Assembly (NCBI RefSeq): GCF_014196715.1
Contig: NZ_JACIEF010000003.1
Location: 1 to 64,000, forward strand
Source of the DNA: Pedobacter zeae
Lineage (GTDB): Bacteria > Bacteroidota > Bacteroidia > Sphingobacteriales > Sphingobacteriaceae
Direction of reading: 5' to 3'
DNA: 64,000 nt
This document shows, one piece after another, positions 8,524-18,030 of this stretch (positions are counted from its first letter, which is position 1; every line of letters begins with the position of its first letter). Below the pieces are notes generated by a model. It worked only from the letters and a program-made list of their open reading frames with translations, was not told where the DNA came from and ran no database searches. The translations under genes were made by a program, and so were the position numbers.

Positions 8524-9954
8524 CTAGCTCATTTTTAATTTCTTCTGGATATCGTGTACGTAAGCTTTAAACTTTTTATCGGTATCAATTAAATCTTCTA
8601 CCGTTTGGCAGGCATAAATTACGGTACTATGATCGCGGCCACCAAAAAAAGCACCAATTGTTTTCAATGAGGATTTGGTATGGCTTTTAGACAGGTACAT
8701 CGAAATCTGACGTGCCTGCACAATTTCGCGTTTACGTGTTTGCGATTTCACCATATCAACCGGTACCTCGAAATACTCGCAAACCAGTTTCTGGATGTAT
8801 TCCATTGAAATTTCTTTTGAAGTATTTTTGATGAAATTCTTCAACATCTGCTTAGCAAGGGCTAAATCAATTTCCTTTTTATTCAGAGTAGCCTGTGCCA
8901 AAAGCGATACCATAGCGCCCTCTAATTCACGTACATTGTTATCAATATTGTGGGCCACATATTCTACCACCTCGCCAGGTAACTCAATACCATCGGCATA
9001 CATTTTCTTTCTTAAAATAGCGATACGCGTTTCCAGGTCGGGAATTTGCAGATCAGCAGACAGGCCCCATTTAAAACGGCTTAACAAACGTTCTTCCAAA
9101 CCAGCTAAATCTTTCGGGGCTTTATCTGATGTTAAGATCACCTGCTTGCCCGATTGGTGTAAGTGGTTAAAAATATGGAAGAAAATATCCTGTGTTTTTT
9201 CTTTACCTGCAAAGTTGTGCACATCATCCATAATGATTACATCCATGGCCTGGTAAAAATTAACAAAATCGTTAATGGTGTTGTTTTTTAGGGAGTCTAC
9301 AAACTGCTGACAGAATTTCTCACAGCTTACATAGATCACCAATTTATCCGGCATGCTGCGTTTAATCTCATTACCGATTGCCTGTGCCAGGTGGGTTTTA
9401 CCCAGGCCTACTCCTCCGTAAATCATTAAAGGGTTAAAAGACGTGCCTCCTGGTTTAGCCGCAACAGCGTAACCTGCAGAACGTGCCAGGCGGTTACAAT
9501 CCCCTTCAATGTAATTTTCGAAAGTATAGTTAGCGTTTAATTGCGGATCAACATTTAATTTTTTTAATCCAGGGATAATAAAAGGGTTTTTGATATCCTT
9601 ATTAATGGAAACCGGAATTGGCATCGATTGTACCTTTGCCTCCGCGCCATTTCCATTTGAGGGCATATTGGTAGTATAAGGATTACCGCTGTTTGACGAT
9701 TTATCTACAACGATGTTATATTCCAACCTGCCATCCTCTCCAAGTTGTTTTTTTACGGTCTTGCGTAGCAAGCCTACATAATGTTCTTCAAGCCATTCGT
9801 AAAAGAACAAACTTGGCACCTGTATGGTTAGAACCTTGCCTTCCAATTTAAGAGCCGTTATTGGCTCGAACCAAGTTTTGAAACTTTGATTCGGAATGTT
9901 ATCCTTAATAATTTGAAGACAGTTCTTCCACACTTCTGTACAAGTTTTTTCCAT
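8524..9954 (-). CDS. dnaA: Chromosomal replication initiator protein DnaA
   Basis: 476 aa, full length. Domain I (1-80, with WFEPITALKLEG) is followed by a Ser/Asn-rich linker (85-115). The AAA+ domain has Walker A GGVGLGKTH (180-188) and Walker B IIMDDVHN (D243, D244). Domain IV carries the DnaA-box-binding signature GGRDHSTVIYAC near residue 440. DnaA-ATP unwinds oriC. Three DnaA-box-like nonamers lie just upstream (10038-10156), consistent with autoregulation or an origin. No exact TAnnTTTG element was found in the upstream 100 bases. Confidence 0.97.
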   Translation of the reverse strand: MEKTCTEVWKNCLQIIKDNIPNQSFKTWFEPITALKLEGKVLTIQVPSLFFYEWLEEHYVGLLRKTVKKQLGEDGRLEYNIVVDKSSNSGNPYTTNMPSNGNGAEAKVQSMPIPVSINKDIKNPFIIPGLKKLNVDPQLNANYTFENYIEGDCNRLARSAGYAVAAKPGGTSFNPLMIYGGVGLGKTHLAQAIGNEIKRSMPDKLVIYVSCEKFCQQFVDSLKNNTINDFVNFYQAMDVIIMDDVHNFAGKEKTQDIFFHIFNHLHQSGKQVILTSDKAPKDLAGLEERLLSRFKWGLSADLQIPDLETRIAILRKKMYADGIELPGEVVEYVAHNIDNNVRELEGAMVSLLAQATLNKKEIDLALAKQMLKNFIKNTSKEISMEYIQKLVCEYFEVPVDMVKSQTRKREIVQARQISMYLSKSHTKSSLKTIGAFFGGRDHSTVIYACQTVEDLIDTDKKFKAYVHDIQKKLKMS

Positions 9955-10463
9955 TGCGATTTCTATAATTTATTGGTTTACAGTGCCGATTCGAATTAAA
10001 CGGATGGTCCGTCTCGGGACTACGAATATTGATAAAATTATCAACATTTTAAACAAAAATTTCAAATAAATTGTAACGTGCTGATAAGGAATATAGTAGA
10101 CCTCTTAACCTCAATTTTTTATGTTGATAACTATTTATTAACACCGGTTATCCACATTTACAATTATTTAACGCGATTGTTCCAAATTAATTTCAAATCG
10201 CCAATAGAAAGCAAATTCTAAGCCATTTAGGAGGTAATTAACCGTTTTAGTAGTATAAATATTAGAATTAACTGGAAATCAAAGTAATAACAGAAGCAAA
10301 TAAACTCCTATCCTTGGCCTCATCAACAAGAGATCAAAAATAAATCATTATGATTATTTTTTTGTATTAATTTTACGACAGTTCAAACTCCTTTTATATA
10401 ATAGGATATGCATCTGTTTCCCGTAACTTTACCATAAAATCGCCCGGTCTGAGTTATGGAAAC
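9955..10463. other. dnaA upstream region with DnaA boxes (candidate oriC)
   Basis: A 509-base gene-free, AT-rich region lies between dnaA and the mutase gene. It holds a perfect DnaA box, TTATCCACA (10148-10156, plus strand), and two one-mismatch boxes: TTATCAACA (10038-10046, plus) and TGTTGATAA (10122-10130, minus orientation). The stretch 10160-10440 is strongly AT-rich and could serve as an unwinding element. In Bacteroidota oriC is not always next to dnaA, so this may only be the dnaA autoregulatory region. Confidence 0.45.
10148..10156 (+). promoter_or_regulatory. Perfect DnaA box TTATCCACA
   Basis: Exact match to the consensus DnaA-binding nonamer, about 190 bases upstream of the dnaA start codon. 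It lies next to two near-matches. Confidence 0.6.
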
Positions 10464-12011
10464 TTAATATGTTCCAAAGCTAGCCCTGAACACGTCTGCG
10501 ATTTCGCCAAGGGTGGCATATTTTTCGACGGCATCAATAATCAAAGGCATCAGGTTGGCTTCACCTTTGGCAGCTTCGCTCAACTGTTGCAATGCTTGTT
10601 CCACTTCAACCTGATTACGGATTGATCTTAAATGAGCTAGCTTCTCAGATTGAAGTTTACGGATCGAATCATCTATGTTGAAAACCTCGGTCAAACCTTC
10701 TTCTTCCTGGGTAAATTTATTTACACCAACTGATATCCGCTCACCGCTTTCAATCTCTTTTTGATATTGATAAGATGCGCTGGCAATTTCGTTCTGCATG
10801 TACTCACTTTCGATAGCATTCACCGAACCTCCCATGGCATCTATCCGGTCGATATAACCCCATGCAGCTGCTTCAACTTCATCAGTGAGGCTCTCTACAA
10901 AGAATGATCCCGCTAATGGATCTACCGTATCGGTAACCCCGCTTTCGAAAGCAATAATCTGCTGGGTACGCAATGCGATCTTAGCTGCCGATTCTGTAGG
11001 CAAAGAAAGGGCTTCATCATAGCCATTGGTATGGAGCGATTGTGTACCGCCTAGAATAGCTGCCATGGCCTGATTGCTAACCCGGATCACGTTGTTTAAA
11101 GGCTGTTGTGCGGTTAAGGTAGAACCTCCCGTCTGTGTATGAAACCTCAACATCTGGGCCTTTTCATCGGTAGCCCCCAAATCTTTGGTAATTTTTGCCC
11201 ACATTCGCCTTGCCGCTCTGAATTTGGCGATTTCTTCAAAGAAATTATTGTGGCAGTTAAAGAAGAACGATAAGCGCTTTGCGAATACATTAATATCTAA
11301 TCCTTTATCCAGTGCGGCTTTCAGGTAAGTTTTTCCATTGGCCAGCGTAAAAGCAAGTTCCTGTACCGCTGTTGATCCGGCCTCGCGGATATGGTAACCA
11401 GAAATGGAAATCGTATTCCACTTGGGCACTTCTTTACTGCAGAATTCAAAAATATCGGTAATTAACCGCATGGATTGTTTTGGAGGGTAAATATAAGTTC
11501 CCCTTGCAGCGTATTCTTTTAAGATATCGTTCTGAATAGTACCCGAAATCTGTTTTAAATCTGCACCCTGCTTTTTTGCAAGCGCAATATACATGGCCAA
11601 TAAAATTGAAGCTGTAGCATTAATGGTCATTGAAGTTGTAATATCCTTCAATTGAATACCATCAAACAGGATTTCGATGTCTTTTAGCGAGTCGATGGCT
11701 ACCCCAACCTTTCCTACTTCACCGTCGGCCATTTCATGATCAGAATCGTAACCGATCTGTGTCGGGAGATCAAACGCAACCGATAAGCCTGTTGTTCCCT
11801 GTGCCAATAGGTAATGATACCGTTTGTTGGATTCTTCAGCGGTAGAAAAACCGGCATACTGCCTCATTGTCCATAAGCGGCCACGGTACATATCCTTTTG
11901 GATCCCCCTGGTAAAGGGAAATTCGCCCGGACGCTCATCCATCGGTTTCGCCTCGGTATACAAGGGCTTTATTTCAATGCCCGATGTAGTGGTGTGTTTT
12001 TTATCGCTCAT
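10464..12011 (-). CDS. Methylmalonyl-CoA mutase catalytic subunit lacking the B12 domain
   Basis: 515 aa covering the TIM-barrel catalytic half of acyl-CoA mutases. The C-terminal cobalamin-binding domain (DxHxxG) is absent, so a separate B12-binding subunit is needed; none is in this window. Residues that discriminate substrates point to methylmalonyl-CoA: Tyr52 in RQYAGFST and Arg170 in [13 protein letters not shown] align with the Tyr and Arg that hold the methylmalonyl carboxylate. Isobutyryl-CoA mutases have Phe and Gln there. The reaction is reversible isomerisation of (R)-methylmalonyl-CoA and succinyl-CoA. A repeat tract lies immediately upstream. Confidence 0.9.
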   Translation of the reverse strand: MSDKKHTTTSGIEIKPLYTEAKPMDERPGEFPFTRGIQKDMYRGRLWTMRQYAGFSTAEESNKRYHYLLAQGTTGLSVAFDLPTQIGYDSDHEMADGEVGKVGVAIDSLKDIEILFDGIQLKDITTSMTINATASILLAMYIALAKKQGADLKQISGTIQNDILKEYAARGTYIYPPKQSMRLITDIFEFCSKEVPKWNTISISGYHIREAGSTAVQELAFTLANGKTYLKAALDKGLDINVFAKRLSFFFNCHNNFFEEIAKFRAARRMWAKITKDLGATDEKAQMLRFHTQTGGSTLTAQQPLNNVIRVSNQAMAAILGGTQSLHTNGYDEALSLPTESAAKIALRTQQIIAFESGVTDTVDPLAGSFFVESLTDEVEAAAWGYIDRIDAMGGSVNAIESEYMQNEIASASYQYQKEIESGERISVGVNKFTQEEEGLTEVFNIDDSIRKLQSEKLAHLRSIRNQVEVEQALQQLSEAAKGEANLMPLIIDAVEKYATLGEIADVFRASFGTY

Positions 12012-12120
12012 TTGGTTAGTTCATTAGTTCAGTGGCTCATTAGCCATTAGTTTATTGGTTCATAGTCAATAGTTTGATGGCCATGGCCAAATTGTTAACT
12101 GGGGCAATTAACCAATTAAC
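12012..12120. repeat. GGTTAATn/GGTTCATTAGT degenerate repeat tract
   Basis: About 110 bases made almost wholly of units like TTAGTTCATTAGTTCAGTGG and TTGTTAACTGG...CAATTAACC. The tract fills the whole gap between the mutase start codon and the stop of the next minus-strand gene. Confidence 0.65.
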
Positions 12121-12121
12121 C

Positions 12122-12652
12122 TTAAAAAAGCCTGTGGATATCTTTCTTGATTAACTCAATCGTTAAATCGTAAGGATTCTCCTCTATACTGGCCATGTGC
12201 TGCAAAACTGTTTTACTTAGGTCAATCCCGTTTGCATCTGCAGGTAAACCCTGAACAGCGTTATTGATCATCGCAATGGTATCATCCTTCAATTTACGGA
12301 CCACATTCCAGGTTACACTGTCTATATACAATTGCTGGATAATGTTATGCTGGTACTCTGAGCGCACTTCATTTAAAATACCCGCCTGTAAAACAGCAAT
12401 ACTGATGCCCTGCTGATGTAAACGTACAAACAGGTTTGCCGGATTAATACGGTCAATAAACAGGATCAGGCGTTCGTGCGCCTGTAATCGTAAAGGTAAA
12501 ATGTGGGCCCTGCTTTCTTTATTCAGTTCGATGTTTTTGAGATCGAAAAATCGTTGGATATCGCTCTTTACAATATAATAAACGGCTGTTAATGCAGCAA
12601 AAATGCCTGCAAATAAGACTGCTACATCAATTAAAATCTGTTGGGTATTCAT
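12122..12652 (-). CDS. Conserved membrane-anchored protein of unknown function (DUF7935-like)
   Basis: 176 aa with one N-terminal transmembrane segment (about residues 7-27, VAVLFAGIFAALTAVYYIV) and a helical cytoplasmic part (HILPLRLQAHERLILFIDRI, then a C-terminal NPYDLTIELIKKDIHRLF). This pattern recurs in uncharacterised Bacteroidota proteins. It is probably cotranscribed with the downstream mutase gene. It is divergent from the Fe-S carrier gene, with a 92-base shared promoter region. Function not assigned. Confidence 0.65.
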   Translation of the reverse strand: MNTQQILIDVAVLFAGIFAALTAVYYIVKSDIQRFFDLKNIELNKESRAHILPLRLQAHERLILFIDRINPANLFVRLHQQGISIAVLQAGILNEVRSEYQHNIIQQLYIDSVTWNVVRKLKDDTIAMINNAVQGLPADANGIDLSKTVLQHMASIEENPYDLTIELIKKDIHRLF

Positions 12653-12714
12653 AAGTATTGTTTAATTACGGTAATATTAACGAACCGTTAAAAGCAAAAA
12701 TGTGCATTATTATT

Positions 12715-12722
12715 TATATTTG
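12715..12722 (+). promoter_or_regulatory. -7 element TATATTTG for the Fe-S carrier gene
   Basis: Exact TAnnTTTG, 22 bases before the start codon at 12745. Confidence 0.55.
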
Positions 12723-12744
12723 TAACAGATAAAATTTAAATAAC

Positions 12745-13098
12745 ATGAGCACAACAGTGGATACAGCATTTGCACCGGTTACTTTTTCGGAGGGAGCGGC
12801 CAAAGAGTTATATAAGTTAAGAGATCAGCAGGAAATTGGCGAAGATTATGGTTTACGCGTTGGTGTAGAAGGTGGCGGTTGCGCCGGTATGAACTACGTT
12901 TTAGGTTTTGACCAGAAAAAAGATGGCGATCAGGAATATGTTATTGATGGCATCAAAGTTTTTATGAATAAAGCACACCAGATGTATTTAATGGGTATGA
13001 TGATTGATTGGCAGGATGGCTTAAATTCACGTGGTTTTACATTTATAAACCCTAATGCAACCAGCACCTGTGGCTGTGGCACAAGTTTCTCGGCATAA
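12745..13098 (+). CDS. A-type iron-sulfur cluster carrier (IscA/SufA/ErpA family)
   Basis: 117 aa. The three cluster-ligand cysteines are present: Cys46 (GGGCAGMNY) and Cys109/Cys111 (STCGCGTSF). The length is normal for the family. It receives Fe-S clusters from SUF/ISC scaffolds and delivers them to apo-proteins such as IspH, which is also encoded in this window. Other suf genes are not present here. A terminator follows at 13126-13157, so it looks monocistronic. Confidence 0.92.
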   Translation: MSTTVDTAFAPVTFSEGAAKELYKLRDQQEIGEDYGLRVGVEGGGCAGMNYVLGFDQKKDGDQEYVIDGIKVFMNKAHQMYLMGMMIDWQDGLNSRGFTFINPNATSTCGCGTSFSA

Positions 13099-13125
13099 AT
13101 AAAATATTATTGTAACATATAGTAC

Positions 13126-13157
13126 AGTCCCCTTGTCTAAACATCGGGACTTTTTTT
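13126..13157 (+). terminator. Intrinsic terminator after the Fe-S carrier gene
   Basis: AGTCCC (13126-13131) pairs with GGGACT (13146-13151), followed by seven T residues. Confidence 0.75.
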
Positions 13158-13200
13158 ATTTTTAAAGGCTTTGCCCGTCAAACGCTTATCGCACGACTAA

Positions 13201-14430
13201 ATGAATTACAGAGAAAACATCAAACTGGCATTAGAATCAATTAAAGCTAACCGCTTGCGTACCATGCTTACTGCTTTGATTATTGCAATTGGTTTAATGG
13301 CTTTGGTTGGGATTTTAACCACGCTGGATGCGGTAAAGAAAAGTATGACGGATGCCTTTAGCAGCATGGGAGCAAACTCATTCACGATCAGGAATCGTGG
13401 TACGGGAATCAGGATCGGGAACGGTAAAAGACCAAAACCCTTTAAGTCCATCCGCTATGAAGATGCGATTAAGTTTAAAGACAGCTTAAATACCCCGGCT
13501 ACGGTTGCGGTAAGTGTTTTCGCCAGTGGCGGTTCTACTGTAAAATATGGCAGTTTAAAAACCAATCCCAATATCAATGTTCAGGGAATTGATGAAAATG
13601 GTTTGGCCTCTCAGGGCTTAAACCTCTCTCAGGGAAGAAATTTTAGTGTTTCTGAAATACAATTGGGAAGCAATGTCTGTATTGTAGGTGGCGAAGTGGT
13701 TGAAAAACTGTTCAAAGATTCAGACCCATTGGATAAACTGATCAATGTAGGCAACAACCGGTTCAAAATTGTTGGCATCCTGGAGAAAAAAGGATCAAGC
13801 ATGGGTTTTAGCGGCGATAGGGCCGTATATGTACCGCTATTAAAAGCGAAGCAGATTAATGCCAATGCCAACCCATCTTACACCATAACCGTAATGGTTC
13901 CCAGCAATGAGATGCAGGAAAACATTATTGGAGAATCCATTGCACTATTCAGAAATATCCGTAAGGTAAAAGTAAATGAAACCAATAACTTCGAAATCAC
14001 CAAAAGTGATGCGATTGCACAGACGTTATTCGAGAACCTGGCATTTGTGGCAATAGGTGGCGTGGCCATTGGTATCATTACCTTAATCGGAGCATCAATC
14101 GGATTGATGAACATCATGCTGGTATCGGTTACAGAGCGTACACGCGAAATTGGTATCCGTAAGGCCATTGGCGCAAATCCGAAAGTAATCCGTCGCCAGT
14201 TCTTAATCGAGGCGGTAGTGATTTGTTTAATTGGCGGTGTATTCGGTATTTTTCTTGGGATCGTTTTAGGCAACTTGATTTCACTGGCCATGGGTGGATC
14301 CTTCCTGATTCCCTGGCTGTTTATTATCGGTGGTTTTGTGCTTTGCGTTTTGGTAGGAATTCTTTCCGGATATTACCCTGCTAAAAAGGCTTCGAAGCTG
14401 GATCCAGTAGAGGCGTTGAGGTACGAATAG
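13201..14430 (+). CDS. MacB/FtsX-type ABC transporter permease
   Basis: 409 aa with one N-terminal transmembrane helix (about 18-42, LRTMLTALIIAIGLMALVG). A large periplasmic MacB core domain (about 45-275) follows. Three more helices make the FtsX domain, which ends PAKKASKLDPVEALRYE, the family C-terminus. Such permeases work with a MacB-like ATPase in mechanotransmission or export of lipids, peptides or drugs. No ATPase gene is adjacent. The conserved TERTREIGIRKAIGA coupling segment is intact. Confidence 0.88.
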   Translation: MNYRENIKLALESIKANRLRTMLTALIIAIGLMALVGILTTLDAVKKSMTDAFSSMGANSFTIRNRGTGIRIGNGKRPKPFKSIRYEDAIKFKDSLNTPATVAVSVFASGGSTVKYGSLKTNPNINVQGIDENGLASQGLNLSQGRNFSVSEIQLGSNVCIVGGEVVEKLFKDSDPLDKLINVGNNRFKIVGILEKKGSSMGFSGDRAVYVPLLKAKQINANANPSYTITVMVPSNEMQENIIGESIALFRNIRKVKVNETNNFEITKSDAIAQTLFENLAFVAIGGVAIGIITLIGASIGLMNIMLVSVTERTREIGIRKAIGANPKVIRRQFLIEAVVICLIGGVFGIFLGIVLGNLISLAMGGSFLIPWLFIIGGFVLCVLVGILSGYYPAKKASKLDPVEALRYE

Positions 14431-14439
14431 GAAGGTTCA

Positions 14440-14690
14440 TTTAGTCAGTGGTATATTGGTCAATGGTTGATTAGTTGATGGTGATAGACTAAAAGTTCAG
14501 TAGTTCATGGGTCAATGGTTGATTAGTTAATAGCCAATAGGTTAATTGTCTTAACCGGTGAATTGGAAAAAAATCAGAGTGCCAAAAAGTTAGTGCCTTA
14601 GGAACAATTAACCGGTTAACCAGTTTAAACAGTTAACCAAAACAAGCTATGAACGATCAAGACCACCGACATGGCTGCAACAATGAACTC
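14440..14690. repeat. Long GGTTAATn-type degenerate repeat tract
   Basis: Diverged units such as CAATGGTTGATTAGTTGATGG, AGTTCAGTAGTTCATGGGTCAATGG and CAATAGGTTAATTG repeat across about 200 bases. An inverted arm at 14604-14638 carries the same GGTTAACYGTTTAAA core as the 39.3-kb copy in opposite orientation. It occupies essentially all of the 273-base gap between two convergent genes. Confidence 0.7.
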
Positions 14691-14703
14691 ATGACTAATG
14701 AAC

Positions 14704-15441
14704 CTAGAGTAACGCGTTCTTAAGCTGGTGTTGTGTAAGTAATTGTTGCATTAAAGGTGTGCTGAGGCTATCTTCAAGTGCTGCTGCATGTTTTAAATGG
14801 TGCATGTCGCTGCCCAAAAAATCGACCAGGTGGTTTCCCACCATTTCTTCCGCTGTTTTTTTTGCTCCCGAACCGTAGTAACCCGTTAAAGCAATCGAAT
14901 TGAGCTGCAATAAACAACCGGTTTCCCTGATCTGGTGATAATTTTCGAAAGAACTGTAATAGTACGGGTACCTTTCGGGATGGGCCAAAACAGGTTTGTA
15001 GCCGGCATCCTGTATGATTTTAATAAAATCGAGAAGGTTTTGGGGCGGATTGATATAAGAAAGTTCGAACAGCAGGTAATTTTCGCCAAAGGTAAGCACT
15101 TCCTTCTGCCTGATTTTTTTCTCCAAAGTTTCATCCAGGTAATATTCGGCAGCAGCATCAACAGCCAAACCGATTTCATTTTCTTCAAGGCCTTTCCTTA
15201 AAACATCCAATCCACGGTTGATCGTACCTGGTGTATTACGGAAATAATCGGCCATAATGTGCGGTGTGGCAATCAGTTTCTGATAACCTAACGCTTTAAA
15301 CTTTTTGGCAAGCAGCAAGGCCTCTTTAAGGTTTTGTGCACCATCATCAATTCCCGGAATAATATGGGAGTGCATATCGGTTTTAATGCCTGAGAAATTA
15401 AATTCGGGTGCTATTTTTTTCTTTTTAAATAATCCGAACAT
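14704..15441 (-). CDS. CpsB/YwqE-type PHP-domain tyrosine phosphatase
   Basis: 245 aa. The PHP metal-binding motif TDMHSHIIPGIDDG (residues 21-34), ATPHIM, HPERYPYY and GSDMHHL define the CpsB/CapC/YwqE family. These manganese-dependent enzymes dephosphorylate the BY-kinases that control export of capsule and exopolysaccharide. It is the last gene of the minus-strand UDP-sugar operon. This supports a role in surface polysaccharide, although no BY-kinase or polymerase gene is in the window. Confidence 0.88.
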   Translation of the reverse strand: MFGLFKKKKIAPEFNFSGIKTDMHSHIIPGIDDGAQNLKEALLLAKKFKALGYQKLIATPHIMADYFRNTPGTINRGLDVLRKGLEENEIGLAVDAAAEYYLDETLEKKIRQKEVLTFGENYLLFELSYINPPQNLLDFIKIIQDAGYKPVLAHPERYPYYYSSFENYHQIRETGCLLQLNSIALTGYYGSGAKKTAEEMVGNHLVDFLGSDMHHLKHAAALEDSLSTPLMQQLLTQHQLKNALL

Positions 15442-15457
15442 ACTGGTAGGTTATAAT

Positions 15458-16015
15458 TTAACTGATCTTTTTTGGCAAATTACCGGCTTCTGCTGCACCA
15501 GCCAATTTAGAAGAATAGATTTTATCGAGCAAATGATTCAGCTCTTCACTTAAATCGAACTGCAGGTCTTCGTGCAGTTTTTTGAATTTATTGATGGTTA
15601 CCGCAACCGTTTTGATGTAATATATACCAAAAAGCATCATAAAATCGCGGTAACCAAAAATTGACTTTTTATAATCAAAAGGGATGGCATTGAGGATAAA
15701 CAGTTTAAGTTCTACTTCCCCAACAGGATCTTTGGTTACTTTATAAAAATGGTTAACCAATGTGATCATCTTCCTCACTTTTACCAATGCCTCTTTGGCA
15801 TTTAACTTTTTCAGTTCAGGAAGCTGCTTGTCAACATCGGCTTTAATCCTTTCTTTACGGTCTTCAAGATCGGTTTCATCCTCCAATAATTTATAATGAA
15901 GGTGTTCAGTGAGCACTTTATCTTTAGCCACCAAACGCAATAACAACTTGTCTTTTTCTTTAACAGGCAGTTCGGTAATGGCGGTTTTTAAATTTTTATG
16001 CTCCGATAACTTCAT
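15458..16015 (-). CDS. Unknown conserved protein inside the UDP-sugar operon
   Basis: 185 aa, highly charged and helical, with no signal peptide and no convincing membrane segment. It begins MKLSEHKNLKTAITELPVKEKDKLLLRLVAKDK. It carries a possible coiled coil (about 45-75) and a hydrophobic patch near FGYRDFMMLFGIYYIKTV. I recognise no family. Its start codon directly abuts the galE stop, and the CpsB/YwqE phosphatase follows after 16 bases, so it is almost certainly cotranscribed with sugar-nucleotide genes. Confidence 0.7.
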   Translation of the reverse strand: MKLSEHKNLKTAITELPVKEKDKLLLRLVAKDKVLTEHLHYKLLEDETDLEDRKERIKADVDKQLPELKKLNAKEALVKVRKMITLVNHFYKVTKDPVGEVELKLFILNAIPFDYKKSIFGYRDFMMLFGIYYIKTVAVTINKFKKLHEDLQFDLSEELNHLLDKIYSSKLAGAAEAGNLPKKIS

Positions 16016-17038
16016 CTAAAAAGGGTTAGCCTTGATGTATTTTTCCCACTCCCACGCAGAGCTCATCATTTCGTTGATATCGAGATTGGCTTTCCAACCC
16101 AGTTCTTTATTTGATTTTTGTACATCGCCATAAATCTGAACAATATCTCCTGCCCTTCTCGGACCAATTTTGTAATCCAATTTTTCTCCGTTTACTTTTT
16201 CGAAAGCGGCAATAATCTCCAGAACTGAAGATCCTTTACCGGTACCGATATTGAAAACATCGTAATTACCGTTAGGGTTTCCATCTTCCAGTTTTTTAAT
16301 GGCTGCAACGTGTGCTTTAGCAAGATCAACCACATGGATATAATCACGTATAGCTGAACCATCAGGAGTATCGTAATCGTCACCATAAACGGTGATCGGT
16401 CCGCGTTTGCCAATGGCCGATTGCGTAATAAAAGGAACCAGGTTTGCTGGAACTCCGTTAGGCAACTCGCCGATCAAGGCAGTTTCGTGAGCACCAACCG
16501 GATTAAAATAACGTAAAGCGATTACCTTTAAATCAGGTGTTACCGCAGCAGTTTCTGCTAATATTTCTTCGGCGATCTGTTTGGTGTTGCCATAAGGGGA
16601 TTCGGCCTTTTGCACCGGCGCTGCTTCGGTTACCGGCAAAGTTTCCGGCTGGCCGTAAACCGTACACGATGAAGAAAACACGAAATTAATTTTTCTGTTG
16701 AACGAGGTGAGCAGGTTAATTAATCCATAAAAATTGTTTTTATAATATTTTAAGGGTTGTTCTACCGATTCGCCTACTGCTTTTGAAGCGGCAAAATGGA
16801 TTATCCCTTCAATATCGGTATGGTTTTCTGCAAATTCCCGTACCGCTTTTTCATCCTGAAGATCAATTTCGTGAAAATCGAACCATTTGCCGGTAATAGC
16901 ATGTAGCTGGGTTAAAATTTTGATATTCGAGTTTGAAAGATTATCGATGATTACAACTTCGTATCCTGCGTTATGTAACTCTACAACGGTGTGCGAACCG
17001 ATGTACCCTGTTCCACCAGTAACTAATATTTTTGTCAT
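16016..17038 (-). CDS. galE: UDP-glucose 4-epimerase
   Basis: 340 aa extended short-chain dehydrogenase. It has the NAD-binding loop GGTGYIG (8-14), the SSSCTVYG segment (122-129) and the catalytic pair Tyr149/Lys153 (SPYGNTKQ). Typical GalE C-terminal motifs (RYFNPVGAH, YDTPDGSAIRDYIHVVDLA) are present. It interconverts UDP-glucose and UDP-galactose. It lies between the UDP-xylose synthase gene (1-base gap) and an unknown gene (no gap), in an operon that diverts UDP-glucose into several surface-sugar precursors. Confidence 0.95.
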   Translation of the reverse strand: MTKILVTGGTGYIGSHTVVELHNAGYEVVIIDNLSNSNIKILTQLHAITGKWFDFHEIDLQDEKAVREFAENHTDIEGIIHFAASKAVGESVEQPLKYYKNNFYGLINLLTSFNRKINFVFSSSCTVYGQPETLPVTEAAPVQKAESPYGNTKQIAEEILAETAAVTPDLKVIALRYFNPVGAHETALIGELPNGVPANLVPFITQSAIGKRGPITVYGDDYDTPDGSAIRDYIHVVDLAKAHVAAIKKLEDGNPNGNYDVFNIGTGKGSSVLEIIAAFEKVNGEKLDYKIGPRRAGDIVQIYGDVQKSNKELGWKANLDINEMMSSAWEWEKYIKANPF

Positions 17039-17039
17039 T

Positions 17040-18029
17040 TTAACGGTTAAATGTGGTAAAATCTTTATGTTCTATTTTTTCCAATGCCTCGGGAGGCAAT
17101 GATTTAAAATATTCGTATGTAATTTTCAATCCTTCAGCACGTCCGATTTTGGGTTCCCAGCCCAATATCTCCCTTGCTTTTGTAATATCCGGCCTGCGCT
17201 GTTTCGGATCATCCTGCGGCAGTTCCCTGTATACAATTTTCTGCGTAGTGCCGGTAAGTTTGATAATTTCCTCGCAAAACTGCTTGATCGTGATTTCGTC
17301 CGGGTTACCGATGTTTACCGGTTGTGCATAATCGCTCATCAGCAAACGGTAAATACCTTCGATCAGGTCATCCACATAACAGAACGAACGGGTCTGGCTT
17401 CCATCGCCAAAGATAGTTAAATCTTCTCCTCTTAAGGCCTGTCCGATAAAAGCAGGTAAAACTCGGCCGTCATTCAGGCGCATTCTTGGGCCATAGGTAT
17501 TAAAAATCCTCACAATTCTCGTTTCTACCCCATGGAAAGTGTGGTAAGCCATAGTAATGGCTTCCTGGAAACGTTTAGCCTCGTCGTACACGCCACGCGG
17601 ACCAACGGGGTTTACGTTGCCCCAGTATTCTTCGGGCTGAGGATTTACACTCGGATCGCCATATACTTCAGAAGTTGAAGCAATCAGCATCCTGGCCTTT
17701 TTACTGCGGGCTAAGCCTAACAGGTTATGTGTTCCTAAGGAACCTACTTTAAGGGTTTGGATAGGGATTTTAAGGTAATCGATCGGGCTTGCTGGCGAAG
17801 CAAAATGTAAAATATAATGAAGCTCACCGGGAACATGCACAAACTTGGAAACATCATGATTGTAAAACTCAAAATTTTCCAGTTTAAACAAGTGTTCGAT
17901 ATTTGCCATATCACCGGTAATGAGGTTATCCATTCCAATAACGTGATAGCCTTCTTTTATAAAACGATCACAAAGATGTGAGCCCAAAAATCCGGCAGCA
18001 CCGGTAATCAATATCCTTTTATTCCCCAT
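17040..18029 (-). CDS. UDP-glucuronate decarboxylase (UDP-xylose synthase)
   Basis: 329 aa. NAD-binding GAAGFLGSH (10-18), the UXS-specific TSEVYGDP with the catalytic Glu (about residue 121), and RGVYDEAKR with Tyr148/Lys152 separate it from epimerases and dTDP-glucose dehydratases. It converts UDP-glucuronate to UDP-xylose. The preceding gene encodes UDP-glucose dehydrogenase (1-base gap), so the two steps UDP-Glc to UDP-GlcA to UDP-Xyl are encoded side by side. Confidence 0.93.
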   Translation of the reverse strand: MGNKRILITGAAGFLGSHLCDRFIKEGYHVIGMDNLITGDMANIEHLFKLENFEFYNHDVSKFVHVPGELHYILHFASPASPIDYLKIPIQTLKVGSLGTHNLLGLARSKKARMLIASTSEVYGDPSVNPQPEEYWGNVNPVGPRGVYDEAKRFQEAITMAYHTFHGVETRIVRIFNTYGPRMRLNDGRVLPAFIGQALRGEDLTIFGDGSQTRSFCYVDDLIEGIYRLLMSDYAQPVNIGNPDEITIKQFCEEIIKLTGTTQKIVYRELPQDDPKQRRPDITKAREILGWEPKIGRAEGLKITYEYFKSLPPEALEKIEHKDFTTFNR

Positions 18030-18030
18030 T

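Noticed and set aside
14440..14690. Possible insertion-sequence remnant
   Set aside because: No transposase fragment or defined terminal repeats; the sequence is short-period and degenerate throughout.
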